A stretch of 64,000 nucleotides of DNA from positions 10,064,280 through 10,128,279 of the forward strand of contig NC_080710.1 of the NCBI RefSeq assembly GCF_019097595.1, read 5' to 3'. Source of the DNA: Hemibagrus wyckioides. Its lineage: Eukaryota; Chordata; Actinopteri; Siluriformes; Bagridae. This document shows positions 49,538-60,678 of the stretch, piece after piece. The position numbers were made by a program, and so were the translations under genes. The stretch's first letter is position 1; each line of letters starts with the position of its first letter. Below the pieces are notes generated by a model. That model did not search any database and was not told where the DNA came from. It was given only the letters and a program-made list of their open reading frames with translations.

Positions 49538-52500
49538 ATGAACGGCCAAGCCGACTTAGATGTGGACTACAAGAGGAAATACAAGAACCTGAAGCGCAAG
49601 TTAAAATTTTTGGTTTATGTAAGTACACTTTCTTTTCTCTTTGTGTGCATTCATGGTGTGTTTTAGGATGTTTGACGAATCCCCACTTCATTTGGGTCTT
49701 GTTTCATTTTAGGAGCAAGAATGTTTTCAAGAGGAGCTGAGAAGAGCACAGAGAAAGCTCCTGAAGGTCTCCAGAGATAAAAGGTTTAACACTTTCCCTC
49801 AGCATCATTGCATATACACCGATCAGCCATAACATTATGAGCACTGACAGGTGACATGAGTAACACTGGTGATCTCATCATGGCACCTGTTAGTGGGTGG
49901 GATATATTAGGCAGCTAGTGAACATTTTGTCCTCAAAGTTGAAGCAGGACAAATGGGCAAGTGTAAGGATTTGAGCGAGTTTGACAAGGGCCAGATTGTG
50001 ATGGCTAGACGACTGGATCAGAGCATCTCCAACACTGCAGCTCTTGTGGGGTGTTCCCGGTCTGCAGTGGTCAGTATCTATCAAAAGTGGTCCAAGGAAG
50101 GAACAGTGGTGAACCAGTGACAGGGTCATGGGCAGCCAAGACTCATTGATGCACGTGAGGAGCAAAGGCTGGCCCGTGTGATCCGATCCAGCAGACGAGC
50201 TACTGTTGCTCAAATTGCTGAAGAAATTCTGATAGAAAGGTGTCAGAATACACAGTGCATGACGGGTCAAGGCTGTTTTGCAGCAAAAGAGGGACTAACG
50301 CAATATTAAATAGGTGGTCATAATGTTATGCCTGGTCATTATACACTGATGGGCCATAACATTAAAACCCCTGACAGGTGAAGTGACACTGATTATCTCT
50401 TTACAGTGGCACTTGTCAAGGGGTGGGGGTTATATTAGGCAGCAAGTGATGAACAGTGTAGGAAGGAGAAAAAATGAGCAACATAAGGATTTGAGTGACT
50501 TTGACAAGGGGTAAATTGTACTGAGATGTGCAAAACAAAATAACAAAACCGAAAACACAAGGACAATTCAGACAAACAGGAAAAGGTAGGTATAGCTTGA
50601 GAAAGGAATACTTAATTCTTGATTGGACGAGGCATCTGTCACTCAAGATATACAAGAATTTGGATATTGTGTATCTAAAAAAGGTGTCATCTTTCTTGTA
50701 CATGTGTAGAGTTCTGTCTTTACTTTAAACCGTTTTTTTTCTATTTAAATCTAAGAATATAACAAACCTATATATTTATGTTTCTAAGAAAATGGAACTC
50801 ATTCAGTGCTACTTTGAGTAAGAATGCTTATATGCCCTGATTTTGGATATACTGATATATCATGGCATAAAGATTAATTTGCTTTGTCAGAAACACACCT
50901 AAAGAACGCAGGTATGCTTTGAAGACAAAACTATTTCAGATTAAAGGATGTAAGGAATGCTATAAGAGCAGAGCTGTGTTCATACACACACAAATCCACT
51001 TTCTACTACTGCAGTCAGCTGTACTTCCTGTATATCTCGAGTGTCGTCCAGTCAGCGGTGACAATTCCAGGTTTGTCTGAATTGTTGTTGTGTTTTTGTA
51101 GTTGTTATTGTGTTTTCTGATTTGTTATTTTGTTTTGCACTTCTTGGCCACCGTAAAATTGTGACAGCTAGACGACTGAGTCAGAGTGGTGTGTTTCCTG
51201 CATGTAGTGGTTAGTACCTATCAAAATGCTCCAAGGAAGTAAACCAGGGACAGTAAAACAGGGACATGTGTACACAAGGACTGATCGCGCAGAAGATTTG
51301 ACTCCCTGTCCACTGCATCATAAATCACTGAAAAAGTGAATGCTGGCTATGGTCAAAAGGTGTCATCACAGCTTGCTGTGTGTGGAGCTGTGTATCCACA
51401 ATCTGATCAGATGCTGACTCGTGTCCACTGCTTAAAGCACCTACAATTAGCATGTGACCATTAGAATTAGACAGTGGAGTAGAAGGTGACCTGGACTGAG
51501 GAATCAAGTTTTCTTTATAGCAAGGAGGGTAGTGTTCTACCAGGCAGGACTCAAGCTTCCCGTTCATGTGGATGTTACTTTGATGCACACCACCTACCTA
51601 AACATTGTTTCAGATTGAGGTGGCCTCTTTCAGCAGGATAATGCTCCCTGCCACACTGCAAAAACTACTCAGGAATGGTATGAGGAACATGACAGTTCAA
51701 CATCAAATTCCCTGGATCTCAATCTGATCGAGTGTCTGTGGGATGTGTTGGATGAACAAGTCTGATCTATAGAAGCACCACCACACAACTTACAGGACTT
51801 AAAGGATCTGCTGTTAAAGTCTTGGTGTCAGATGCCACAGCACACCTTCAGAGATCTAGTGGAGTCCATGCTTAATGGGTCAGAGCTGTTTTTGCAGCCC
51901 AAGCAGGACCTACCCAGTATTCGGCAGGTGGTTTCAGTGTTATGGCTGATCATTGTGTATGTATTTGTAATGTGTGTGTACCATCTAGTAGGTACATGGT
52001 AACTAATCTGCCTTTCTTTTCTGTCTCAGTTTCCTGCTAGACAGATTGTTGCAGTATGAGCGGGTAGACGAGGACTCATCTGGTAAGTCTTCTTTCCAGA
52101 ACTAGATTTCTTCTTACATATGTATGCTTTTAAAGGTCCCAGCTACGTCATGTTCATCCACTAGCCATTAGCATCAACTCGAGTGACTTAGATGGCGCTC
52201 CTCCACTTAGTCAGAGAACCACAGTTACGTACATATCCTTCCGGACCTAGTGCAGACTGCATATTAAAGCCATCGCAAGCATTTGTAACACCGACTCAGC
52301 AGTGCATTTCCTGCAGTACTGACTACTGTAAGTGCTGATTATTGCTCACAGCCTTACTATTATTTCTTCATGAGGATGATGGGCACTCAAGTGTGGTGCT
52401 CGTGTTTAATGATAAGGTCCACAGAAGTGCTGATACTGATCATATGTGAGAATAAGAATCACTTTAGTCCTAATGCTGTTCCTTCTGAGGATAAAATCAC

Positions 52501-55500
52501 CCAATTGCTCTCAAATGACTGCTGAGTATGAGAATACTTGTAGGGTAGTGATACTGCTTTCTATTGACACTGAAGTGTAGATGTAGATCTTACTTGAGCG
52601 AATCGCAGCACTGTACTCTATTGAGGATGAGATCACTCATTATAGGGCTGTGTACTAATACTGTACCAGAACACACAGGGTGTGATGAGGTTGTTCAGTG
52701 TGGCAAATCCTTGACACCACTTCACAATGTCTGATGAATATTTACATTTACAGCATTTGGCAGACACCCTTATCTAAGAGCAGCTTACAGTTTATCTTAT
52801 TTTACACAACTGAGCATCTGAGGGTTAAGGGTCTCGCTGAGGGAACCAGCAGCTTTTTGGACCTGGGATTCAAGCTCACAACCTTCCGCTCAGTAGTCCA
52901 ATGTCTTAACCAATAACCACTACTATTAGTGCTGCACAGAGTTGGCCCAGGGCAATCTTTTTTTGTTTACCCATTGGGCTAACCTCGTTTTAGACAGCCA
53001 TACCCCTCATTGCCTTTTCCTCCAGTTAATTTTATACATGGCTTTGAAACTAAGTGAGTCTTTAGGGGTTTGATCAGTCTTTGTATTGACCTCATCTTTA
53101 TCATCATCCATTTATATACCCCACTTCTTCTGGACTGTTGTGATGGTGTGAAAGAGCTCTCGCACTGTTTAAATACTTCATTAGTTCATATTTGAGCCAA
53201 AGAGATTCAGTCACCCAGTGCTACCTGAACCTGTACAGCCACCAGTTGAGGATGGAGGTGCTGATATTTTGAGGAAGACAAACTTGCCTTCTCATTTGTG
53301 TCAATAAGACAAATCTCATTAGTTGCCCTATTGCTATTCCTCTCAGAACTTCCTGTCAGCCCACTTCCTCTTCTATTATAGGCATCATCTCCGTTATGGC
53401 CAAGCTTACCTAGTGGCACAGCTTACACTTCTATGTGATCCAATCCAATTCACAAATGAGCGTCAGCATTTTTCAGGTCGTGTACAGTGTGTTGCCCGTG
53501 ATATTAACACTACTAAGGCTGCTGGTGTCTCTTCTGGCAGCTTCGACTTCATCCCTGTGGTTTCCACATATGTCACTGCAGCCATTACGCTGCATGTGCT
53601 CGTATACCAGGTCACAGCTTTCCTGTGCTCTTTCGAACATGGTTAGTGAAACCGGTACACTGTGGAGTGTAGCCTAGCCTCTTACTTGTGCTGAAGTACT
53701 TCAAAATGGGTCAAGCATCTGATCCAGTGTATTCGGTGTAAGATTTCTGCAGTAGTTTTGCCAAAGAGGCTTTGATGCAAATGATCTCCTGCTGTGTTGT
53801 GCTCCAGGGTTAAACTCTGACCTTTTTTAAATGCTCTATTGGCAGGTTATCAGTCCTCCAAGCTCAGAGAATGACATTTACTGAAAATACATCACAGTGT
53901 CTCTGTACATACGAGGCAGCTGTAATAAGTTCCAGCAAGCTTTGCAGTTTGGCTCGTGCCCTTTGTCAGATCATCGACTCTAGACATTCACGACGTTGTT
54001 CTTTCCTCCCTGCAGAGCCGAACGCTCGAACCATTTGTCAGCTGATTTGATCCATTTGATCAAGCTCAACTTCCTTTCCCTAGCAGACTGTCAAGAAGAG
54101 TTATGCTGCAATTAGGACAGTATCCATTATGCAGCAATTAGAGCAAGGATGTGTAAGTGCTTGTCTGAGGTTCTCTGGTCCTCGAGATGACCATCGTTGC
54201 AATATAAGAAATTAAGAAATCAGAGAAGATTCAACAAAGTCAAAAGTCGAGTCGTCAGTAAACAAATCACCTCAGGTGCCTGTCAATACACTCTCCATGA
54301 CTGTGCAGATTTCACACAGGCCTTTACAAGGATTTCTGGTGACTTCTTAACATCTCGAATCTGCTTCGGCAGCAAGACGGGAACGGGAACATCCCGGCTG
54401 ACCTCAGCTAGGGAGCGAGCTCACAGGAAACACTCCATTACAGCTTGAATGATGCGAAAGTGTCTTGAAGTAAGAATATATTATTGTGCTATACACCACT
54501 AATGAATGGTTGTGTTACAGACTCGGACGCCACAGCGTCCTCAGACAGCGAGGGAGAAGTTCCGAGGGAAAGAGAAAGAGAACCAGGAAAGAAGTGAGTC
54601 CAGGATATGTTATGAAGTGACTAGCCTTGTGTTTGTGTAGCTGGTTGCATTGTGTATGTGTTTAGCTTTTCGATCTGCCTTGGAACTTTATATGAAAAAT
54701 GTGGAGTAACTGAACTGTGGAGTTATGTAAATAGTATTCCGAAGAGAGTTACAGTGGAACCTTGGCATACGAATGTCTTCCCTTACGAATTTTTGCCTTA
54801 TGAATTGAAATTATGCAAGAATTTTGCATCGGCATATGTAGCATTTGCGACATACGAACAAACCAAACCTAAGTTGCACATATGTCTAGGAGCCTTTCAA
54901 AAGATGTTTGCGTCAGTGGAAAGCCAAGAGATGGCAACCAAATTTGCGAATTTTAGGAATTTGTTTGTCAGTGAAAGCTTTTTCGAAAGAGACAACCCAC
55001 CATACCAACATCGCATTTGGCAAGCCACGTGATTTCTTGCGAGGTTTTTTGTTAACAGATTGGTAGCGTGGTGGTCTGTTCAATTTTTAGCCCAAGCTTG
55101 GTGGCACGACTTCCTGTGAGGAGCCTTGACCCTTGGAAATTGGTAATATTGGTAATATTTTTGAGCGGGTGGAACGGATTATCTGCGTTTACATTATTTC
55201 TTATGGGAAAATTCATATCACAGTACAAATTTTCGTCTTAAAAACTCTGAATTAAATTCCTATGCCATGGTTCCACTGTACTATGTTATATATTTACTTT
55301 ATTTATTCCAAGTGCACTGTTTGATATGCAACTATATTTAATGAAGAGACATTTGGCTTAGATTGAATCAAAAACTGTCTCAGTATGATTATGCTTTGAA
55401 GCCAAGGATTATCAAATGTTACCTGTTTTGTATGAACTCATTTAACAGTTGAACTTTGTTCAGCAGCATTAAGTCTTAAGTCTTTGTGCATTCCTGCGTA

Positions 55501-55930
55501 ACCTCAGTGATTATGTAAACCTCAGGAGGAGAAGTCCCGGAGGTCCGTCCCTCGCTTCGTCCTCGTCCCCCCAGCCCTCTCTCCTCTCTCGGCCCGGAGC
55601 GAACGCTCTCCAGGCTTCGGCACCTGCTCAGTATCTCAACGCGGTGAGGAGTTTCTACATCACAGTTTTACATCACTTACCTCATCCAGCATCGGCCTAC
55701 TGCTTTCAGTCTGAAACACTGTTGAATTTGATCATATATTAGTTCTGTTTGTTTTTGTTTTTTGGACATTTTTATTCATTCATCCTTTTCTTTCTCTTTT
55801 CTGTTGTCGTCTCGTCACATCATCTGCTTATTTTCCGACCCATGTCTTATGGGGTGGGGACTGTGTGTGCGGACATGGTGGTGGATTGCACTTGTGTGTG
55901 TCTGGGACTGTGTGTGTGTCTGTGCGTGCA

Positions 55931-55967
<37 letters not shown>

Positions 55968-57279
55968 TAAGCAGTTACCCTTCCCACCTGACTATTTGGC
56001 TCCCTCTGCTGAGCGAGTGAGGAAAGAGAGAAAACCAAAACCACCAAAACAGAGAAAAGAGTCTGCAGGAAAGGTGAGAGAGAGAGATAATGAGAGGAAA
56101 AGAGGACAGGAAGTCTGAAATGGCTTCGATTATTTCTTGACTAACAGCCTTTTCTTTTCTTTTCCTTTTTTGTTGTTTTAAATCTTTCCATTTTCCTAAA
56201 TATTGCTGCTGTCACTAGTGGAATCAAAAACATAATTTTTTACTGACTCATAAAATTCCAGTAGGAGGTTTAAATGTCTACATACTAAAGATTTGATGAA
56301 TAAATGGCTCTGGTTATTTGGAAATGAATCAGCATCATGACATGGACATGTTAGAGTCTGAAAGAGAAGGAGGTCCTGTTTAGTTTATAAATTAACATAC
56401 GATTATTTTGTCGTGAAGAAAAATATCACGAAAAGTTAATTTCTTTGTGTTTCTCAGTTCCTTCAGGAATTAGATTTTTTTTTTAATCCGAGATGTACTT
56501 TTTTGAGGATTTGTTTCGCTAAAACACAATAAAATCTATGACTTATTTATTATAAATAAACAGTAACAGTGTATAAATTATAATCTGTGTGATGGTGAAT
56601 CAGCACCATTTCATAATACAGTGGCTAACTATTAAATAAGGAACAATCCAGGGACAGGAAACTGCATCACATGTTGTTAAAGCTATATATAAATAGTGCA
56701 GATGAATCCCTGAAGAGGGAAGTGATGGTCCATTAGTGCATTAGGCTGCATTAGAGACAGGAGTGTGGGTGTGGGTTTAAAAAAAAAAAAAAAAAAGGTG
56801 TGAGATAGAGAGAGAGAAAACAAACTGAATAGAGAGCAGCGAGAAGGCTGTACTGTATGTTCAAGCAGATTATTAATGTCTTAAATATATCATCAATATA
56901 TGGTTCTTTTTGGTTAACATCATAAATATAATATTAACCATTATTTTAAAGAAATAATGTAGTTCAAATACAAAACACTGCGCTAACATGATGCCATTAT
57001 ATTTTGACAACACTACATGTAATAATTTTAGTCTTTATTTATCCATCTATCTATTTATTTATTTATTTATTTTCCCCCCAGGTGGTTCCTCCGTTAGCGT
57101 CTAACTACCCAGCAGGCAGTGCGCCGGGCGCGGGTTCGTTCAGCTGGGTCCCACGGCAGATGCTGAGTGGAGATGCTGCAGAGGAGGAAGGAGACAGTGA
57201 AGGAGAAAGCGATGGAGGAGAAGAAGAGAGAGGAGAGGCAGAGGAAGCAGAGCTGGTTATTGACATTCCTAACGAGTGA
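49538..57279 (+). CDS. ino80e: INO80 complex subunit E, complete
   Basis: A small nuclear subunit of the INO80 ATP-dependent chromatin remodeller. The seven coding exons are 49538-49618, 49713-49783, 52030-52082, 54521-54593, 55526-55643, 55975-56073 and 57082-57279, giving 230 residues against about 244 in human. The N-terminus is nearly the human sequence: [21 protein letters not shown], then [29 protein letters not shown] as a coiled coil (about 10-60), then the acidic [18 protein letters not shown]. The middle is Pro/Ser-rich with a conserved FPPDYLAP and a basic [12 protein letters not shown]. The C-terminus keeps the VPRQM block, an acidic stretch and the terminal LVIDIP motif. Acceptor and donor phases all agree. 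Intron 2 holds two dead Tc1-like elements and intron 4 a pogo-like element. The 3'UTR ends near an AATAAA at 57988-57993. Confidence 0.96.
49817..50335 (+). mobile_element. internally deleted Tc1-like element in ino80e intron 2
   Basis: Begins CCGATCAGCCATAACATTAT and ends GGTCATAATGTTATGCCTGG, inverted ends of the same family as 10605-11661. The plus strand keeps the transposase N-terminus: [15 protein letters not shown], a helix-turn-helix ([17 protein letters not shown]) and an [11 protein letters not shown] segment. It then jumps to the 3' end, so the catalytic core has been deleted. Confidence 0.75.
50341..51953 (+). mobile_element. larger decayed Tc1-like element in ino80e intron 2
   Basis: Ends are ACACTGATGGGCCATAACAT and GTTTCAGTGTTATGGCTGAT. 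Near 51630-51770 the plus strand reads [11 protein letters not shown] (second catalytic Asp region) and then a [15 protein letters not shown] (third catalytic Glu region), with stops around them. It is adjacent to the deleted copy and of the same family. Confidence 0.75.
52738..52920 (-). mobile_element. tRNA-type SINE, inverted
   Basis: On the minus strand it reads TAGTGGTTATTGGTTAAGAC, then AATCCCAGGTCC, then GACCCTTAACCCTCAG, ending AATGCTGTAAATGTAAATA. It matches the plus-strand copies at 5449 and 23616. Confidence 0.75.
54752..55278. mobile_element. pogo/Tigger-like MITE with TA duplication
   Basis: Inverted ends CAGTGGAACCTTGGCATACG and CCTATGCCATGGTTCCACTG lie inside a TA duplication (54750-54751 and 55279-55280). 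The length is 527 bp, with no transposase frame. The CAGTGG terminus and TA target fit the pogo/Tigger branch of Tc1/mariner. Confidence 0.72.
55936..55966 (+). repeat. (TG)n tract directly upstream of an ino80e acceptor
   Basis: About 15 TG units end eight bases before the acceptor of exon 55975-56073. The spacer is GTAAGCAG. There is no ordinary polypyrimidine tract between the repeat and the AG. Confidence 0.93.
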
Positions 57280-58010
57280 AGGTGAACTGGATAAAAAGAC
57301 TTTAGCAGCAGTAAAAGGAAACCTCAAGGAAACGGCATTGATCCAGCTGTTGTCTTGCTGTCTCTTTTACACCATTTTTTAAAATAGTAATGCTACGGTG
57401 CATAGGATTTTTTGGGGGTGGGGTTAAGTCTGGAAAAATACACCGTGTGGTAGTAGGAATTCTGATTCGGTTTGGAGGGAAATTTCAGATTTGTGTCATA
57501 CGTCCGCTCAGATACATCCCACTTCATCATGCCATGCCTGAAAGACAGAATCAAAAAAAGGAAGACGAAGCTTTTCTCTTTATAGAAAGCTTATGTCGCT
57601 AGATGTTTTGGCTGAGACACACCTGTACTCTATACACCCATTCAGGATCAGATAACCTTTATACGGTAGAATTATTTTAACCCTAATAAGCGTTTGCTAA
57701 TTCGGCATTTCTGTCTGCAAGCTGTCTGTTACAGAACCTGTGTGTGGTGTCACTCAGTAAGGACATCAGATGCTTTTTAAAGTGTTCAAACCAATCATCT
57801 GGTCATTCTGACTAGAGTACATTTGTGGAAAAACAGAGACATGCTCTACAAGTTGATCTACTGTCATGTTCAACAGCCAGCTCTGAGATATAGATGTATA
57901 TATTGTTTGTGAAGTAAAATGTTTCATATATGGTGAACTGTAAGCTGATTTTTGTTCACACTGTGAATTTTTTTGCATCAGTTCTGTAATAAACAAAAGA
58001 ACTAAATCCT
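57280..58010 (+). other. ino80e: ino80e 3'UTR
   Basis: Non-coding sequence after the TGA, with AATAAA at 57988-57993 followed by a T-rich stretch (TTTGTGTCTACATTTTTCCC). The size of about 730 nt is reasonable. Confidence 0.65.
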
Positions 58011-58319
58011 ATTTGTGTCTACATTTTTCCCCCTAAAAATTGAGTTATTGGTTTAATCTACAGCCATACGTTAGAAAAAAAAAAGCCTTATGATGAGGTA
58101 TAAAAGACAGTGGAAATCTCTGGAGAACTCCCTCTGTTAGAAATGATAGAAATTAGCGCACACAGATTCGGTTTGTTAGATAATTATACAAGACAATATA
58201 GAGCAGCAGTAGCTTTACAAAGGCTTTTAGTAGTACATTATCAATATAATTAACAATGGCACAAATTCCACCAGTCCATCAACTAAAGCTTGATGTAATT
58301 TGATTTATTGGAATATTAT

Positions 58320-58562
58320 ACACTCAGCTGTCACCTATGTGCCTGCCATGTCAGTGCCACTGGGGCAGTAGTGGCCCTGGGTTGTTGATTTGGGCATCGG
58401 GGTTCAAGCTGGACCCCTGAGCAAGACCCTTAACCCTCACTGCTCCAGGGGCTCTGCATCATGGCTGACCCTGCGCTCTGACCCCAACCTCCATAGTTGG
58501 GATATGTGACGGAAGAATTTCACTGTGCTGTATTGTATATGTGACAAGTAAAGGCTTCTGTA
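58320..58562 (+). mobile_element. SINE-like repeat
   Basis: Contains GTTCAAGCTGGACCCCTGAG, GACCCTTAACCCTCACTGCT and GAATTTCACTGTGCTGTATT, then a short GTGACAAGTAAAGGC end. It is recognisable as a widespread fish SINE with a tRNA-like head that is degraded here. Confidence 0.65.
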
Positions 58563-58570
58563 TGTGTATA

Positions 58571-58905
58571 GAAGTATTCAGTTGAACCTCAGCATACTAA
58601 TGTCCTTCTTTGCGAATTATCACCTTAAAAATTAAAAAAAGCAGTCAACCCACGATACCAACAATGCCTTCAGCAGGCGTTCAAAAGCTATGTGATTTTT
58701 CGGGCGAATTTATTTGTTGACAGATTGATGGCGTGGGTGGTCTGTTCTATTTTTTAGACCAAGCTTGGTGGAACGACTTCCTGTGAGGACCCTTGACCCT
58801 TGGAAATCGGTAATATTGGTAATATTTTTGAGTGGCTGCTACAGATTAGCTGCATTTACATTATTTCTTATGGGAAAATTCGTATCACAATAGAAAACTA
58901 GCCTC
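58571..58905. mobile_element. partial second copy of the pogo-like MITE
   Basis: Shares with 54752-55278 the start (TTGAACCTCAGCATACTAAT), the core CCAAGCTTGGTGG..CGACTTCCTGTGAGGA and TTATTTCTTATGGGAAAATT. The right terminal repeat is lost. Confidence 0.7.
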
Positions 58906-60678
58906 CAGAACAAATTAAATTTGCATGCATATGCTATATACTGGACAGAGTAGAGGGAGATGACAAATTGTGCATAACAGTTTTTAATTCTATACCTAGA
59001 TACTACTACTATGTTGCGTAAGTGTTTACCCCCTTTGAACAAATCTGTAGAGTTGGAACTGAACATACTTATTTCCCATTATGTGCCATGAATCTATACA
59101 AAATAGCTCATAATACTTAAACTGGCGATAAAAAAAAAATTAATATAGATTGCAAAATTGATCAATTTAAGCTTAATTGTGATTAAATCAACACCTCTGT
59201 TGACAAAAAGTCCCTAAATCAGTTAAAAACAGTCGCCAATTATTATTAATTAACACGTTATTAATTGACAGCAGAGTATTTGAGAACAGTGACATGGTCT
59301 AGAGGAGGCCAAACACCAACAGCCAGTGACCAGTAAAGGGGCCAGAGATGCAACCAACAGATATATAACAGACGACATAAATGAATATGAGACTACCATC
59401 ACCATGCTTTACTGTGAATACCTCTGCAATACACTTTATATTATTATTATTATTACATTATATTATTATTACTTTACATTGTTCTCTTAGTCAAGCAGAT
59501 GGTATGTTTACATTACTGGCTACTGAGTGTTTATTTACTACACAAAGTTAACATAGAAAGTGTCCGAAATTGAGTTAGTTGTCCTTCAATCCATAGTCCA
59601 GTAGCTATACTGACATTGCCACTTGGGTGTGTGTTTTGTAGAAGACATCACAGGGAGTAATCAGAGTGTGAAATAAACACACAAACATGCACAGGATAAA
59701 TAATATGGGAGAATGAATGTTGCAACCACACCTATCTTGCCCTGAGGCTCAGAGACCAGTTCAGGCAGGTAGCTTTGCAGTGTAGGGTTACAACACACAC
59801 ACACACACACACACAGCTTACTGTTGTCATACCGACAGAGCCTTACACAATTTTCACTGTTATTTGGAAGACAGGTTTAAAGTTGGTATGAAACATTAGA
59901 TTGCTGTATTGAAGACATTTTTATTCTCTTTGTCTGCAAGCTTCTGCATAATTTATATGTTGTAAAAAGGTTGTTGCATGTTTCCTCTCACAGACAATTG
60001 TGTTGTCATGCTCCAACCTGGATGCTTTAAACACAGAGAACAGAACAGGTCTGAGCTTCAGTTTAGGACTACAGCTTGTTTTTCTGCATCCTTGAGAACC
60101 TGATATTCCATATTGATAGGAAAAGCGTGACAATTTCGATTCCTGCTGAGTTCATCTGAATACCTTCATCTGTCCATTTTCTTAAAACAGAAGGTTTATT
60201 GTAGAGAATAGAGGTTAGGGCTAGGTTAAGGTGTACACTGAAGTCAGAGATAATAATAGCAACATCTGTGAGAGGTTGAGAGAATATGCGAGAGAGAGTG
60301 TGTGTGTTCAGTAAAAGGGTGTGTGTGTGTGTGTCTGAGAGAATGCTGATTTACAGGTAACGCCATTAGGTGTGAGAGGGTGTGTGCACGGGTTTGTGTA
60401 CATTACAGATGAAACACCACCACAACCAGCACCACCAGAGGAACTGATTTACTGCCATTAAAAAAAAAAAAGAAGAAGAATGAAACAGGAGAGCAGGAGG
60501 GGGTAAAAGCACCCAAGCTCTTAAGGCGTAGTCGAGAGAGCAGGAGCAGAGTGTAGAGAGAGTGGGAGGGAGAGGAAGAGGAAGAGGGGGTGACTTGCAG
60601 GATCGTATCCAGTGTAATTGCTGCCTCGGTGCTGTCATTTAGAGCCAGTGCCAGACTGCAGTGGAGAGGGTTTTGGCC

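Larger units (their letters stand above)
58011..60678. other. intergenic region and 5'UTR of the ENDOD1-like gene
   Basis: No coding exon is supported. It holds a SINE-like repeat, a partial pogo-like MITE, (CA)n at about 59790-59815 and, in the last 250 bp, a purine-rich segment likely to include the start of the next transcript. Confidence 0.55.

Noticed and set aside
54652..55032. A 126-residue plus-strand frame
   Set aside because: It mostly falls inside the pogo-like MITE, starts in unique intron sequence and carries no domain I recognise.
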